Part shown: positions 1-9,198 of the stretch, piece after piece
How the letters are laid out: each line of letters starts with the position of its first letter
Numbering within the stretch: position 1 is the first letter of the stretch
Origin: Wenzhouxiangella sediminis
GTDB taxonomy: Bacteria; Pseudomonadota; Gammaproteobacteria; Xanthomonadales; Wenzhouxiangellaceae
Direction of reading: 5' to 3'
Assembly (NCBI RefSeq): GCF_003410055.1
Contig: NZ_QUZK01000046.1
Location: 62,001 to 126,000 of the forward strand
Length of the DNA: 64,000 bases
The notes under the pieces: generated by a model
What the model was told of the DNA's origin: nothing
Seen by the model: the letters and a program-made list of their open reading frames with translations, nothing else
Databases searched by the model: none
Program-made: the position numbers and the translations under genes

Positions 1-1245
1 GCCCAGTTCGAGCAGGCGGCGCTGCTCCAGCTCGAAGTCCTCGCGTTGCGAACGGGGCAGGTAGTCGAGTTCGGTCACGCACTTGCCGGCAATGTCGTCA
101 CGGCTGAGACCGAAGGCGCGTTCGTAAGCCCGGTTGCAGCCGGTGAAACGCAACTCGGTGTCCTTGTAATAGATGAGGCTGGGAATATGGTCGATCAGGG
201 ACTGGAAGAACGCCGAGGTCTCGCGCAGCTCCCGGGTGCGCGAATTCACGCGGCGTTCGAGCTCACGCGTGTGATGCCGCGCCTGTTCATAGACCTGCCG
301 TGTACGTGCGCGCACCTGGTTGCGCAAGACGAGCACTAGCACGAGGCCACCAGTGAGCATGACGAACACGGCGGCGGCCGCCCAGGGCAGCCAGTCGGGC
401 CAGGTGGTCATTGGCGGGCCGCTGGTCCAGCGTTCCAGGCTGCGATACCAGGGTGATTGGGGATCCTGCTTGAATTCGACCAGGTGACGGTCGATGGCGT
501 CGAGCAAACCCTGGCGGCCGACTAACGGCGCGGCGAAGTACAGTCGCGAGGGAGAGAAGATCACCGAGGTATCTTCAAGGCCAAATTTCGCTGCGTTGTG
601 TTCCCCGAAAAAGCGGTTGGTGATCACTGCGTCGGCGCGACCGGCGCGCACCGCCTCGAAGGCGGCAGCGAAGTCGGGGTAGGGCATCGTATCCAGCGTG
701 ATGCCGAAGCCGCTGACCATGTTGTCGAGTTGGCTTTGCTGGATCGAACCCTCGAGCACGGCGACGCGTTTTCGGTCCAGGTCCAGGATGGAGCGGATGG
801 CGCTGCCTACCGGGGCGTAGACCTGGTGCCAGCTGGAAAGTGCGGGTTCCTCATGGAAAGCGAACAGTCCGGCGCGCTCTGCGGTGAGGGCCACATCCGG
901 CATCAGGTCGATGCTGCCGGTGGTCAGCCGGTCCAGCCCTTGCTGCCAGGTGCCCGGGACGTATTCGAGTTGCCAGCCTTCGCGTTCGGCGATCGCTTCG
1001 ACCAGGTCGATGAAAATGCCCTGCGGTTGGCCGCTTGGACCGAGACCGACCTTGGGGCTGTTCTGATAGATGCCGACCCGGACCGTGTCCGAATCAAGCG
1101 GGAGCGTGGGCGACTGGGCCGGAAGCGGGGTGCTCAACAGCGCGAACGCGCCTGCGAAGGCGATGAAAAGCCCCTTCGTGAATGGAAGAACTGAAACCCC
1201 TCTTGGTGCGGGCCGGAAACCCGACTCGCTCTCCTGTCTCGCCAC
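1..1245 (-). CDS. periplasmic solute-binding/PAS sensor protein (partial, 3' end outside window)
   Basis: Membrane sensor. The visible 415 residues run from a short N-terminal leader, through a bacterial extracellular solute-binding (SBP_bac_3) domain at about residues 40-270 (with the segment GIFIDLVEAIAEREG and a late motif NRFFGEHNAAKFG), to a transmembrane helix near residues 285-305, a helical linker, and a PAS domain from about residue 341 (SLIYYKDTELRFTGCNRAYE). The output domain lies beyond base 1, so it could be a histidine kinase or a GGDEF protein. The GTG start at 1245 was chosen because a GGGAGG motif sits just upstream and a hydrophobic signal-like stretch follows. Such hybrids sense a periplasmic solute and signal inwards; the ligand cannot be told from sequence. 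Confidence 0.8.
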   Translation of the reverse strand, partial: MARQESESGFRPAPRGVSVLPFTKGLFIAFAGAFALLSTPLPAQSPTLPLDSDTVRVGIYQNSPKVGLGPSGQPQGIFIDLVEAIAEREGWQLEYVPGTWQQGLDRLTTGSIDLMPDVALTAERAGLFAFHEEPALSSWHQVYAPVGSAIRSILDLDRKRVAVLEGSIQQSQLDNMVSGFGITLDTMPYPDFAAAFEAVRAGRADAVITNRFFGEHNAAKFGLEDTSVIFSPSRLYFAAPLVGRQGLLDAIDRHLVEFKQDPQSPWYRSLERWTSGPPMTTWPDWLPWAAAAVFVMLTGGLVLVLVLRNQVRARTRQVYEQARHHTRELERRVNSRTRELRETSAFFQSLIDHIPSLIYYKDTELRFTGCNRAYERAFGLSRDDIAGKCVTELDYLPRSQREDFELEQRRLLELG

Positions 1246-1329
1246 CTGCGCCCTCCCGCGTCTAAGTGGAACCCGAGACTCAGCATACGTAAAACGGGGG
1301 CGCCTTGCCATTCCCCCGCGAAGCGAGGC

Positions 1330-2577
1330 CTAAAGGAGGTTGCGCGGAGGAAGCAGCACGCTGGCCAGAATCATGCCCGTGGTCAGGGCCACGGCGATGA
1401 TGCCGGCGAGAATGGCCGTTTCGACGCCCGCGACGACGTTGTCCTGCAGGAGCGTCGCCAGGCTCCTCAGGCCGATACTTCCCGGAACCAGCAGGATCAG
1501 GCCTGGAATGTGCAGGATCGAGGAGGGGCGGCGGGACAGCAGCACGAAGAGGTTTCCCGCAAGGCCGACGGCAAGCCCGCCGACAAAGGCGCCGACGATG
1601 GGCGCTTCGAGCCAGCCGCCCAGGCCGCTGCCCATCCAGGCGATGAATGAAACCATCAGGATCCAGAACCAGTCGCGCATGTGCGCCTGGATGAGCATCA
1701 TCAGGCCGGCGGCGGCGCTGACGAGTCCGACCAGCGGTAGCCAGGCGGGTCGAAAAGACGCCTCGGTCAAAGCGACCGGTCCGACCACGGCCTGGCCGGC
1801 CATGCCGCCCAGCACCAGGCCAAAGGCCAGCAGGGCAAAGACGGTCACCGAGAAGGAAAGTCGTGATGATCCCGATACCAGGTGACCGGTCGAAAGCTCG
1901 CGGGCGGCCGTGGTGAGATCCATGCCGGGAAGCAGGGGGATCATGGCGGCGAGGATCGCCGGCATCAAGGCGGTGCGGCCGTCGAAGCCGCACCAGAGCG
2001 AACCCAGGAAGGTGATGAGCATGGCGACCATCGGCATGATCAGGCGAGAGCGCTCGACGTGTTGCTGCATCCACCAGATGCTCCCGCCGGCCACCGCGCC
2101 CAGCGGTGCGGCCATCAGGGACTCGCGCCAGCCGCCGCCCAGCAGCGAAGCGACGCCGCCGCCGATGAGAACGAAGGCCAGCACCTGCAGCCAGGCCCCA
2201 TACAGCGGCGGGGCCGCGTCGATGGCGCGCACTCGCTCGTCGGCCTGCTGCGGGTCGATGCGGCCCTCGTTGAGATCCTCCATGACCTCGGTGAGGTCGG
2301 CCAGCTTCGAGAGATTGGCCGATCCCGGATCGGAGCGTGCGAGAAAGGTCTGCTGCTTGTCGCCGTCGCCCAGGGAAACGATCAGCGCGGTGGGCGTGGA
2401 GAAGAACTCTGCCTGCAGGCCCAGGCGCTCGGCCATGATCTGCATCGACGACTCCAGGCGATGCGCCGGCGAGCCGACGTGAAGCAGTGCACGGCCCAGG
2501 TTGAGCACCAGGCGTGCATAGCGGTCGGACGAGTAGGGTTGTTCGTCGCTGAGCGCTTCGTCGGTGGCGTCGTTCAC
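1330..2577 (-). CDS. ThrE-family threonine/serine exporter
   Basis: Predicted inner-membrane exporter of threonine/serine or similar small solutes. The 415-residue product has the two parts seen in the ThrE family: an N-terminal soluble and membrane half (GRALLHVGSPAHRLESSM, then EFFSTPTALIVSL) and a C-terminal multi-helix half, as in fused YjjP-YjjB proteins. The frame is open further upstream, but I start at GTG 2577, which has GAGGA five bases upstream; longer versions would run into the divergent phzF-like gene. Family membership is clear from the whole-length pattern; the transported solute is inferred. Confidence 0.85.
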   Translation of the reverse strand: MNDATDEALSDEQPYSSDRYARLVLNLGRALLHVGSPAHRLESSMQIMAERLGLQAEFFSTPTALIVSLGDGDKQQTFLARSDPGSANLSKLADLTEVMEDLNEGRIDPQQADERVRAIDAAPPLYGAWLQVLAFVLIGGGVASLLGGGWRESLMAAPLGAVAGGSIWWMQQHVERSRLIMPMVAMLITFLGSLWCGFDGRTALMPAILAAMIPLLPGMDLTTAARELSTGHLVSGSSRLSFSVTVFALLAFGLVLGGMAGQAVVGPVALTEASFRPAWLPLVGLVSAAAGLMMLIQAHMRDWFWILMVSFIAWMGSGLGGWLEAPIVGAFVGGLAVGLAGNLFVLLSRRPSSILHIPGLILLVPGSIGLRSLATLLQDNVVAGVETAILAGIIAVALTTGMILASVLLPPRNLL

Positions 2578-2662
2578 CGCTGTCCTCACGGATGTCGTTG
2601 CAGTAAGTCGAAGTGTCGCATAATGCAGGGCCCACTTCCCCAAGCGAGGATGAACCCGCCAC

Positions 2663-3442
2663 ATGAAGCTCCGGTTATTCCAGGTGGATGCGTTCGCCGA
2701 GAAAGTCTTCGAGGGCAACCCCGCGGCGGTCGTGCCGTTGGACGAGTGGCTCGACGACGCTGTGCTGCTGGCGATCGCCAGCGAGAACAACCTCTCCGAG
2801 ACGGCCTTCTTCGTGCCCGAAGGGTCCGGCTACTCGCTGCGATGGTTCACGCCCGAGGCGGAGGTCGACCTGTGCGGCCATGCCACGCTGGCCACCGCCC
2901 ATGTGCTTTTCGAGCACCTCGGCTACGGCGGTGACGAGGTGGTGTTCGACAGCCGCAGCGGGGAACTGAAGGTGCGTCGATGCGACGCGGGCCTTGAACT
3001 GGATTTTCCGGCCGCGGCCAGCCGTGAGATCGGCATTCCCTCGGACATGGCCGAGGCGCTGGGTGCAAAGCCGCGCCAGGTCTTCGAGGGCGGCGATTGC
3101 ATGGTGGTCTTCGGCAGCGAAGCCGAGATCCGTTCCCTGTCCCCGGACTTCCGGGCGCTCGCGCGCATGCCCGGCCGCGGCGTTATCGCCACGGCCCCCG
3201 GCGACGAGGTGGACTTTGTCAGCCGCTGCTTCTATCCCAGGCTGCGCGTGGACGAGGACCCGGTGACCGGGTCCGCCCATTGCCAGATGGTGCCCTACTG
3301 GGCCGAGCGGCTTGGCCGCGATGAGTTGCTCGCCCGCCAGGTATCCGCCCGCGGCGGTACCGTTCGCTGCCGGTTGGCCGGCGAGCGCGTGAAGCTCGCC
3401 GGCCCCGCGGTGGACTTCCTGGTCGGGACGATCCGGCTCTAG
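2663..3442 (+). CDS. PhzF-family isomerase
   Basis: Cytosolic enzyme of the PhzF / diaminopimelate-epimerase fold, 259 residues, about the usual family length. It opens with FQVDAFAEKVFEGNPAAVV, the standard PhzF N-terminus, and the catalytic glutamate is Glu46 in the context NNLSETAFF. The second half carries DEDPVTGSAHC, the conserved second-lobe motif. The family includes phenazine-pathway PhzF and many enzymes of unknown substrate; no phenazine genes are nearby, so a specific reaction should not be assigned. It is divergent from the ThrE gene, with 85 bp between starts. Confidence 0.9.
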   Translation: MKLRLFQVDAFAEKVFEGNPAAVVPLDEWLDDAVLLAIASENNLSETAFFVPEGSGYSLRWFTPEAEVDLCGHATLATAHVLFEHLGYGGDEVVFDSRSGELKVRRCDAGLELDFPAAASREIGIPSDMAEALGAKPRQVFEGGDCMVVFGSEAEIRSLSPDFRALARMPGRGVIATAPGDEVDFVSRCFYPRLRVDEDPVTGSAHCQMVPYWAERLGRDELLARQVSARGGTVRCRLAGERVKLAGPAVDFLVGTIRL

Positions 3443-4665
3443 CGCCGGACTTCACTGACCCGGCGCCCCTCGATGACGGTGCCGGTGACGTTCGTGGTGT
3501 ACTCGAACGGGTCGCCGTCGAACAGCGCGACGTCGCCGTCCTTGCCGACTTCCAGCGAGCCGACTTCGTCGGACAGGCCCAGGATTCTGGCCGGCGCCAT
3601 GGTGACCATCTCCAGCGCCTGGTCGAAGCTGGCGCCGTAGGGAATCGTCATGGCCGCTTCGAACAGCACCACGCGCGTCTTGGGTACGTAGCCTTCGAAG
3701 CCCGACTGCATCGCGACTTCGATGCCGGCGTCCATCAGCTCGGCGGCGGTGGTGAAGGCCATGTGCTGGGTGTCGCCGCCGGCGCGGGCGCGCGCCATGG
3801 TCGGGTGGATGATCACCGGCACGTCGGCGGCCCTGATCTCGTCGATGAGCAGGTGGGCGTCGCTGGCGCCGGCCAGGATCAGCCGGAAGTCGAACTCGTC
3901 GGCCAGCCTGAGCGCGGTCATGATGTCGCTGTGGCGGTGTGCCTCGATGATCAGCGGCACCTCGCCGGAGAGCACGTCGACCAGCGCGTCCATTGCCAGG
4001 TCGCGCGCCGGCGACTTGCCTTCCTCGGCCGATTCGAGTTTGTCGCGGTATTCCTGCGCGGCGATCAGTTTGCCGCGCAGCATGGCGACGGCCTTGGAAC
4101 GATTGCCCGGCGAGGAGCGCTCGTGGCGCGTGGCGCCTTCGCCCAGGGTGGCGGCCAGGGCCGAATAGGGCCGCACCACGGCCTCGTCGACAGTGTCGCC
4201 GGTGCTCTTGGCGATCAGCATCTGACCGGAGATCACCTCGCCCGGCCCGTGGCCGGTGTGCAGGGTGGTCACGCCGTGCTCGCGTTGCCAGCTCACCAGC
4301 TTCTCGAGCGGGTTGTAGGCGTCGATGGCGCGCAGCTCCGGCTGGATGGCGGCCGAGCGCTCGAGCTGGTCCTGGTCGTGGGGCTGGTTGAGGTAGCCCG
4401 ACAGGCCCACGGTCGAGCGTGCGTCGATCAGGCCGGGCGTGGCCACGGCGGCATCGAGCACCAGCATGCCCTCGGGGATGTCGGTCGAGTCGGCGGGGCC
4501 GACGGCCGCGATCTTGCCGTCCTCGATGACCACCACGCCGTCTTCGATCATCTCGCCGGGTGCGGTGTAGAGCTTGCCGGCGCGCACGGCGATGTCCTGC
4601 GCCAGGGCGGGCCCGGCGGCGGCCAGCAGGGCCAGTACGGTCAGGGTCTTCTTCATCGTTTTCAT
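3439..4665 (-). CDS. amidohydrolase paralogue lacking metal ligands
   Basis: Secreted amidohydrolase-fold protein of 408 residues with a signal peptide (MKKTLTVLALLAAAGPALA). The fold is clear from the N-terminal beta-sandwich (GKLYTAPGEMIEDGVVVIEDGK is split here as GKLYTAPG...VVVIEDGKIAAVG) and the C-terminal SLEVGKDGDVALFDGDPF. The usual HxH metal motif is DARST (R83, T85), and the positions expected for a later histidine and the final aspartate read ILAGAS and MQSGFEG. It overlaps the upstream paralogue by 4 nt (ATGA), so they are probably made together. It may be a pseudoenzyme or a partner subunit. The start at 4665 has GGAGG six bases upstream. Confidence 0.85.
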   Translation of the reverse strand: MKTMKKTLTVLALLAAAGPALAQDIAVRAGKLYTAPGEMIEDGVVVIEDGKIAAVGPADSTDIPEGMLVLDAAVATPGLIDARSTVGLSGYLNQPHDQDQLERSAAIQPELRAIDAYNPLEKLVSWQREHGVTTLHTGHGPGEVISGQMLIAKSTGDTVDEAVVRPYSALAATLGEGATRHERSSPGNRSKAVAMLRGKLIAAQEYRDKLESAEEGKSPARDLAMDALVDVLSGEVPLIIEAHRHSDIMTALRLADEFDFRLILAGASDAHLLIDEIRAADVPVIIHPTMARARAGGDTQHMAFTTAAELMDAGIEVAMQSGFEGYVPKTRVVLFEAAMTIPYGASFDQALEMVTMAPARILGLSDEVGSLEVGKDGDVALFDGDPFEYTTNVTGTVIEGRRVSEVRR

Positions 4666-5984
4666 TCCGTACCTCCATGGCCGTGGATGTGGCCGTTGCC
4701 GTCGTCGTCGCTCAGCGCGTTAAAGCCGCCCTCGGCGACCAGGCGGTCGTCTTCGTCGTCCAGGTCGAAGCGGCGCTCGCCCTCCACCCAGGTTTCGAGC
4801 ACGCGGGTGTAGACGCTGAACGGGTCGCCGGAGAGGATCACGAAGTCGGCATCCTTGCCCGGAGTCAGTGTGCCCACTTGGTCGGCGATGTCGAGCATCT
4901 CAGCGCCGCGGATGGTCAGGGCTTCGAGCGCGGCTTCGCGCGACAGGCCCGCGCGGATGGCCATGCCGGCCATGCGCAGGAAATAGCGCGAGTCGGTCAC
5001 CCAATCGTCGGTGTGCAGGGCCACGTCGGCGCCGGCGCGCTCCAGGGCGGGAGCGGACCGCGCCAGCATGTTCTTCGCTTCGAGCTTGCCGCCCGGGCTG
5101 TCGATCAGGATCAGCGACACCGGCACGTCGGCCGCGGCAATCTCGTCGGCAACGCGCCAGGCTTCGCTGGTGTGGTGCAGCACCATGCGGAAGTCGAACT
5201 CTTCCTTCAGGCGCATGGCGGTCATCAGGTCGTCGTGGCGATGGCTGTGGAAGTGGACCATGCGCTTGCCGCTCAGGACCTCGGCCAGGGCTTCGAGCCC
5301 CAGGTCGCGCGGCGGCGCTTCGCCTGCTTCGGCACTGGCCACTTTCTCAGCGTACTCCTGCGCCTTGATGTATTCGGCGCGCACCAGGGCGGCGGACTTC
5401 GCACGGGTGCCCGGGAAGGGCGGCTGGCGCATCGGGTTGGTCCCGTTGGCCATCTTCATGCCGCCGGCGATGCCGCCATCTTCGAAGCGGTAGGCCAGGT
5501 CGGTGATGGCGTTGCCCTCGCGCAGCTTGAGATAGACCGTCTGCCCGCTGATCAGGTGACCCGAGCCGGGCATGATGTTGACGCTGGTGATGCCGCCCGA
5601 CAGCGCGCGCTTCATGCCCGAGCTGAGCACGTTGACCGAGTCCATGGCCCGCGCTTCGGGCTGGATCGGGCCGGAGCGGTCGCCGCCCGAAACGTCGCCG
5701 ACGTGGCTGTGCGTATCCACGATGCCGGGCATGATCACCGAATCCGATTCGAGCTCGACGACTTCCGCGCCTTCGGGAATGCTTATGTCGTCGCGGGCGC
5801 CGACGGCTTCGATTGCGCCATCGACGACAACCAGTGCACCGTTGTTGATCGGATCGCCGTCGATCGGGATGATCCTTGCGCCGACGAAGGCGCGAGTCTG
5901 CGCCGTCACGGCAGACGGAATTGCGACCAGCAGCAGGATTGCTGCCAGTCCGTGTGAAAGGCTTCTCAAGAGCGTCTCCTTCAA
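4662..5984 (-). CDS. secreted metal-dependent amidohydrolase
   Basis: Imidazolonepropionase-like amidohydrolase of 440 residues, exported by an N-terminal signal peptide (cleavage probably after the AVTAQ region). Metal ligands are intact: HSH at residues 92-94 (VDTHSHVG), a histidine-rich FHSHRHDD strand, LHHTSEAW, and ALHTDDW for the final aspartate. The C-terminus ends in a short His/Gly tail (HIHGHGG). It is the first gene of a two-gene unit with a paralogue that has lost these ligands. Substrate unknown; related enzymes act on cyclic amides, hydantoins or dipeptides (known for the superfamily, not shown here). Confidence 0.88.
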   Translation of the reverse strand: MKETLLRSLSHGLAAILLLVAIPSAVTAQTRAFVGARIIPIDGDPINNGALVVVDGAIEAVGARDDISIPEGAEVVELESDSVIMPGIVDTHSHVGDVSGGDRSGPIQPEARAMDSVNVLSSGMKRALSGGITSVNIMPGSGHLISGQTVYLKLREGNAITDLAYRFEDGGIAGGMKMANGTNPMRQPPFPGTRAKSAALVRAEYIKAQEYAEKVASAEAGEAPPRDLGLEALAEVLSGKRMVHFHSHRHDDLMTAMRLKEEFDFRMVLHHTSEAWRVADEIAAADVPVSLILIDSPGGKLEAKNMLARSAPALERAGADVALHTDDWVTDSRYFLRMAGMAIRAGLSREAALEALTIRGAEMLDIADQVGTLTPGKDADFVILSGDPFSVYTRVLETWVEGERRFDLDDEDDRLVAEGGFNALSDDDGNGHIHGHGGTE

Positions 5985-6079
5985 TGTAGCCAGCGGGCGC
6001 TAGAAGATGTCAGAGCGCGCCGTGCAATGCAATCGACAACAGCGAACGCCGCGATTCGATTTGCTTATGATCGACGCGC

Positions 6080-7138
6080 TCAGGCCTGCCTGAGCGTCTT
6101 CATGTCGATGACGAAGCGATAGCGCACGTCGCCCTTCTTCATCCGTTCGTAGGCTTCGTTGATGTTCCGGATGTCGAGCATCTCGATATCGCAGCTGATG
6201 TCGTTGTCGGCACAGAAGTCGAGCACTTCCTGCGTTTCGGGCAGGCCGCCGATCAGCGAACCGATCAGCGCCCGGCGCGTGAAGATCATCTGGCCGACAT
6301 CCAGCGGCGGGTTGACCGGCGTGAGCTGGCCCACCAGCAGGTAGGCGCCGTCGACGTCCAGGCAGCTCATGTAGGGATTGAGGTCGTGTTCGACCGGAAC
6401 GGTGTCGAGGATGTAGTCGAGCGACCCGGCGGCCGCCGCCATCTGTTCGTCGTCGGCGCTGATGACGACGTTGTGCGCGCCGTTGCGCCTGGCTTCTTCA
6501 ACCTTGGCTTCAGAGCGGGTGAACAGCGTGACTTCCGCGCCCATCGCCTTGGCGAACTTGATGCCCATATGGCCCAGGCCGCCCATGCCGACCACGCCGA
6601 CGCGGTCGCCGGGCTGGACGTCGACGTAGCGCAACGGCGAATAAGTGGTGATGCCGGCGCACAGGATCGGTGCGGCGGCGGCCGGGTCGAGCTTTTCGGG
6701 GATGCGTACGACGAAGCGTTCGGCGACCCGGATGTGTTCGGAATATCCGCCGTAGGTCGTCGAGCCGTCATAGCGGTCCTTGCCGTTGTAGGTCGGCACG
6801 TTGCCCCCGGTACAGTACTGCTCCAGGCCGTCCTCGCAGCAGGCGCACTCGCGGCAGGAATCGACCAGGCAGCCCACACCGACCAGGTCGCCTTCCTTGT
6901 AGTTCTTCACGTCGCGGCCAACGCCGGTCACGCGGCCGACGATCTCGTGGCCGGGTACGACGGGATATTCGGTCATGCCCCAGTCGTTCTCGACGAAATG
7001 GATGTCGGTATGGCAGACGCCGCAGTAGAGAATCTCGATGGAGACGTCGTCCGGGCGCGGGGCGCGCGGTTCGTACTGCCAGGGCGCCAGCCCCGAATCG
7101 GGTGCCTGGGCGGCGTATGCGCGGGTCTGATCGCTCAT
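6080..7138 (-). CDS. NAD(P)-dependent zinc alcohol dehydrogenase (CAD/YahK type)
   Basis: Cytosolic medium-chain dehydrogenase, 352 residues, of the cinnamyl-alcohol-dehydrogenase / YahK branch, which reduces aldehydes with NADPH. Catalytic zinc ligands are Cys42 (GVCHTD) and His64-Glu65 (VPGHEIVG), and the structural-zinc loop follows (CLVDSCRECACC...YC). The nucleotide-binding turn is GMGGLGHMG. An 8-bp inverted repeat with a 4-base loop (6077-6096) covers the end of the gene but no T-run follows, so I do not call it a terminator. The neighbours do not suggest a substrate. Confidence 0.92.
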   Translation of the reverse strand: MSDQTRAYAAQAPDSGLAPWQYEPRAPRPDDVSIEILYCGVCHTDIHFVENDWGMTEYPVVPGHEIVGRVTGVGRDVKNYKEGDLVGVGCLVDSCRECACCEDGLEQYCTGGNVPTYNGKDRYDGSTTYGGYSEHIRVAERFVVRIPEKLDPAAAAPILCAGITTYSPLRYVDVQPGDRVGVVGMGGLGHMGIKFAKAMGAEVTLFTRSEAKVEEARRNGAHNVVISADDEQMAAAAGSLDYILDTVPVEHDLNPYMSCLDVDGAYLLVGQLTPVNPPLDVGQMIFTRRALIGSLIGGLPETQEVLDFCADNDISCDIEMLDIRNINEAYERMKKGDVRYRFVIDMKTLRQA

Positions 7139-7238
7139 GGGTCGAAGCCTCTCGTTGGATTAGAAATCGCTGAAATGGAAGAATAACGTATGGTGCAGCT
7201 CAAGCGTTAAAGCACCGTCAATTCGCGCCAACAGGGTG

Positions 7239-7661
7239 CTAATCCTCTATTTTCGGCGGTTTGCGGGCCCGCTTGATCTCCTTGCGGCGCTGCTTTTTCT
7301 TCTTCCAGCGTTTCTTGGCGGATCGCGAGGGCTTCGTCGGAATCCGCTTCTTCGGTTTGTGGTGCGCCTTCTCGATCAGCTCGGCCAGGCGTTCGCGGGC
7401 TTCTTCACGGTTGCGGTGCTGGCTGCGATGGCTCTTGGCCTCGATGGTGATGACGCCGTCGGTGTCGGCGCGCCGCCCGGCCAGTTCCAGCAGCCGAATC
7501 TTGACCGCCTGCGCCAGGAAGTCGGAATTGAGAACGTCGTAGCGCAGTTGCACGGCGGTCTCGGTACGATTGACATGCTGCCCGCCGGGGCCTCCGGCCA
7601 GGATGAACTGTTCATCCAGTTCGCTTTCCGGGGGCAGGAATCGGTTGGGCGTTGCAGGCAT
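7239..7661 (-). CDS. arfB: alternative ribosome-rescue factor ArfB (YaeJ)
   Basis: Peptidyl-tRNA hydrolase that frees stalled ribosomes lacking a stop codon. The 140-residue protein has the class-I release-factor GGQ motif at residues 26-28 (GGPGGQHVNR), and the C-terminal tail is rich in Lys/Arg (KKRWKKKKQRRKEIKRARK), the tail that in ArfB enters the empty mRNA channel. It lacks the codon-recognition domain of RF1/RF2, and its length matches the family. It stands alone between the dehydrogenase and the diguanylate cyclase genes. Confidence 0.95.
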   Translation of the reverse strand: MPATPNRFLPPESELDEQFILAGGPGGQHVNRTETAVQLRYDVLNSDFLAQAVKIRLLELAGRRADTDGVITIEAKSHRSQHRNREEARERLAELIEKAHHKPKKRIPTKPSRSAKKRWKKKKQRRKEIKRARKPPKIED

Positions 7662-7754
7662 CGGTGATTTCCTTTAGATTCTGGCGCCAGTGTAAGGGGA
7701 ACCCGCCCATGGACTGGAGCGGCAACCCGCTTCTTAGCGTTCGCCGGGTTGATC

Positions 7755-9194
7755 ATGCTGCCAGCCAGAAATCGTTTCGTCATTGCGCTGCTAGCCCTGC
7801 TGGGCTCGGGCTTCCTCCTGACCAGCGTGCTCAGCTACTTCGTGGCCGAGCATTCGATGGACGAGCGCATTGCCGGCGAAATCCTGCCGCTGACCAGCGA
7901 CAACGTCTACTCCGAGATCGAGCGTGATCTCCTGCGGTCGATCCTCATTTCCTCCCTGATGGCCAACGACACCTTCGTCCGGGACTGGATCACGGCCGGG
8001 GAAGAAGACCCCCAAGCCATCGTTCGCTACCTGCGCGAGATTCAGCGAGAATACGGCACGACGACGGCCTTCTTCGTCTCCGAAGACACGCACAACTACT
8101 ACCACCCCACCGGCATCATCAAGCAGGTCGCTCCCGACGATCCGGCCGACGGCTGGTATTTCCGGGCGCGAAGGATGACCGACGATTACGAGATCAACAT
8201 CGACCACGACACGGCAGACCGCTCTCGCCTGAGTATCTTCGTCAACTACCGCGTCGTCGACGGTCAGGGTCGCTTCCTGGGGCTGACCGGCATCGGTCTG
8301 GCCGTAGAGCAGGTCGTAGAGTTGATCGAGTCCTACGAGCGGCGATACAGCCGCGACATCTACTTTGTCGACCGGGATGGCGCGGTCACCCTGGCCAGCG
8401 ATGAGGACGACTCGCATCCGGACCTGCAGCAGCGTCCCGGGCTGGCCCAGTTCGCCACGCGCATCCTGACCAACCCGAGCACGTCCCTGACGTATCAAAA
8501 CGAGCAGGGTGAGACTGTATTCCTCAACAGCCGGCTGGTGCCGGAGTTCGGCTGGTATCTGCTCGTCGAGCAGAGCAAGAACGAAGCCGAGGGTCAGCTT
8601 CTGCGTGCGCTCGGGGTCAACATCATCCTGGCCCTGACGATCACCGGTCTGATTCTCGGCCTGGTCTATGTCACCCTCAACCGCTACCAGCGCCGCCTCG
8701 AGCAGATGGCGACCACCGACAAGCTCACCGGTGCTGCCAACCGTCACGTGTTTCAGATGCTGTTCGGCCAGGTGGTCGGCAATGCACGTCGGCGCAACGA
8801 GGCCGTTGCCTTGATGTGCATCGATCTCGATGGTTTCAAGACCATCAACGATCGCTACGGCCATCAGGCAGGAGACGGCGTTCTGCGCCAATTTGCCGAT
8901 GTTGCCAACAGCATCATCCGCGAGTCCGATACCCTGTGTCGCTGGGGCGGTGATGAGTTCCTGGTCCTGATGGCCGGCTGCAATGCCAGCCAGGCTGCGC
9001 AGGTTGCCGAGAAGATTCGCAAGGTCGTGGACGAACGCAGCTTCACTTTCAGCGGCAAGAGTGTCGAGCTGACCATCAGCATCGGTGTGACTGAAGTCGC
9101 CATGGAAGACGCCATGGAGTCGGTTGTTGCCCGTGCCGACCAGGCGCTCTATCAGGCCAAGGAAGCCGGGCGCAATCGCGTGGCCAGTCTTTAG
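7755..9194 (+). CDS. membrane diguanylate cyclase with Cache-like sensor
   Basis: Makes cyclic di-GMP in response to an external signal. The 479-residue protein has an N-terminal membrane helix (FVIALLALLGSGFLLTSVLSYF), a periplasmic Cache-like domain (about 35-285) with the late strand IYFVDRDGAVTLAS, a second helix (IILALTITGLILGLVYV), and a GGDEF domain. The active-site motif is GGDEF near residue 398, and RESD five residues before it is a complete inhibitory I-site, so the enzyme should be active and product-inhibited. ATG 7755 was preferred over a TTG six bases upstream; no strong ribosome-binding site is seen for either. Confidence 0.9.
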   Translation: MLPARNRFVIALLALLGSGFLLTSVLSYFVAEHSMDERIAGEILPLTSDNVYSEIERDLLRSILISSLMANDTFVRDWITAGEEDPQAIVRYLREIQREYGTTTAFFVSEDTHNYYHPTGIIKQVAPDDPADGWYFRARRMTDDYEINIDHDTADRSRLSIFVNYRVVDGQGRFLGLTGIGLAVEQVVELIESYERRYSRDIYFVDRDGAVTLASDEDDSHPDLQQRPGLAQFATRILTNPSTSLTYQNEQGETVFLNSRLVPEFGWYLLVEQSKNEAEGQLLRALGVNIILALTITGLILGLVYVTLNRYQRRLEQMATTDKLTGAANRHVFQMLFGQVVGNARRRNEAVALMCIDLDGFKTINDRYGHQAGDGVLRQFADVANSIIRESDTLCRWGGDEFLVLMAGCNASQAAQVAEKIRKVVDERSFTFSGKSVELTISIGVTEVAMEDAMESVVARADQALYQAKEAGRNRVASL

Positions 9195-9198
9195 GGCT

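Noticed and set aside
1280-2662. A frame of 460 residues overlapping the ThrE gene
   Set aside because: Same strand, other frame, Arg/Pro/His rich; ThrE is the recognised product.
3452-4678. A frame parallel to the second amidohydrolase
   Set aside because: Wrong frame of the same gene, extremely Arg-rich.
6077-6096. 8-bp inverted repeat at the end of the alcohol dehydrogenase gene as a terminator
   Set aside because: No T-run in the transcription direction; weak stem.
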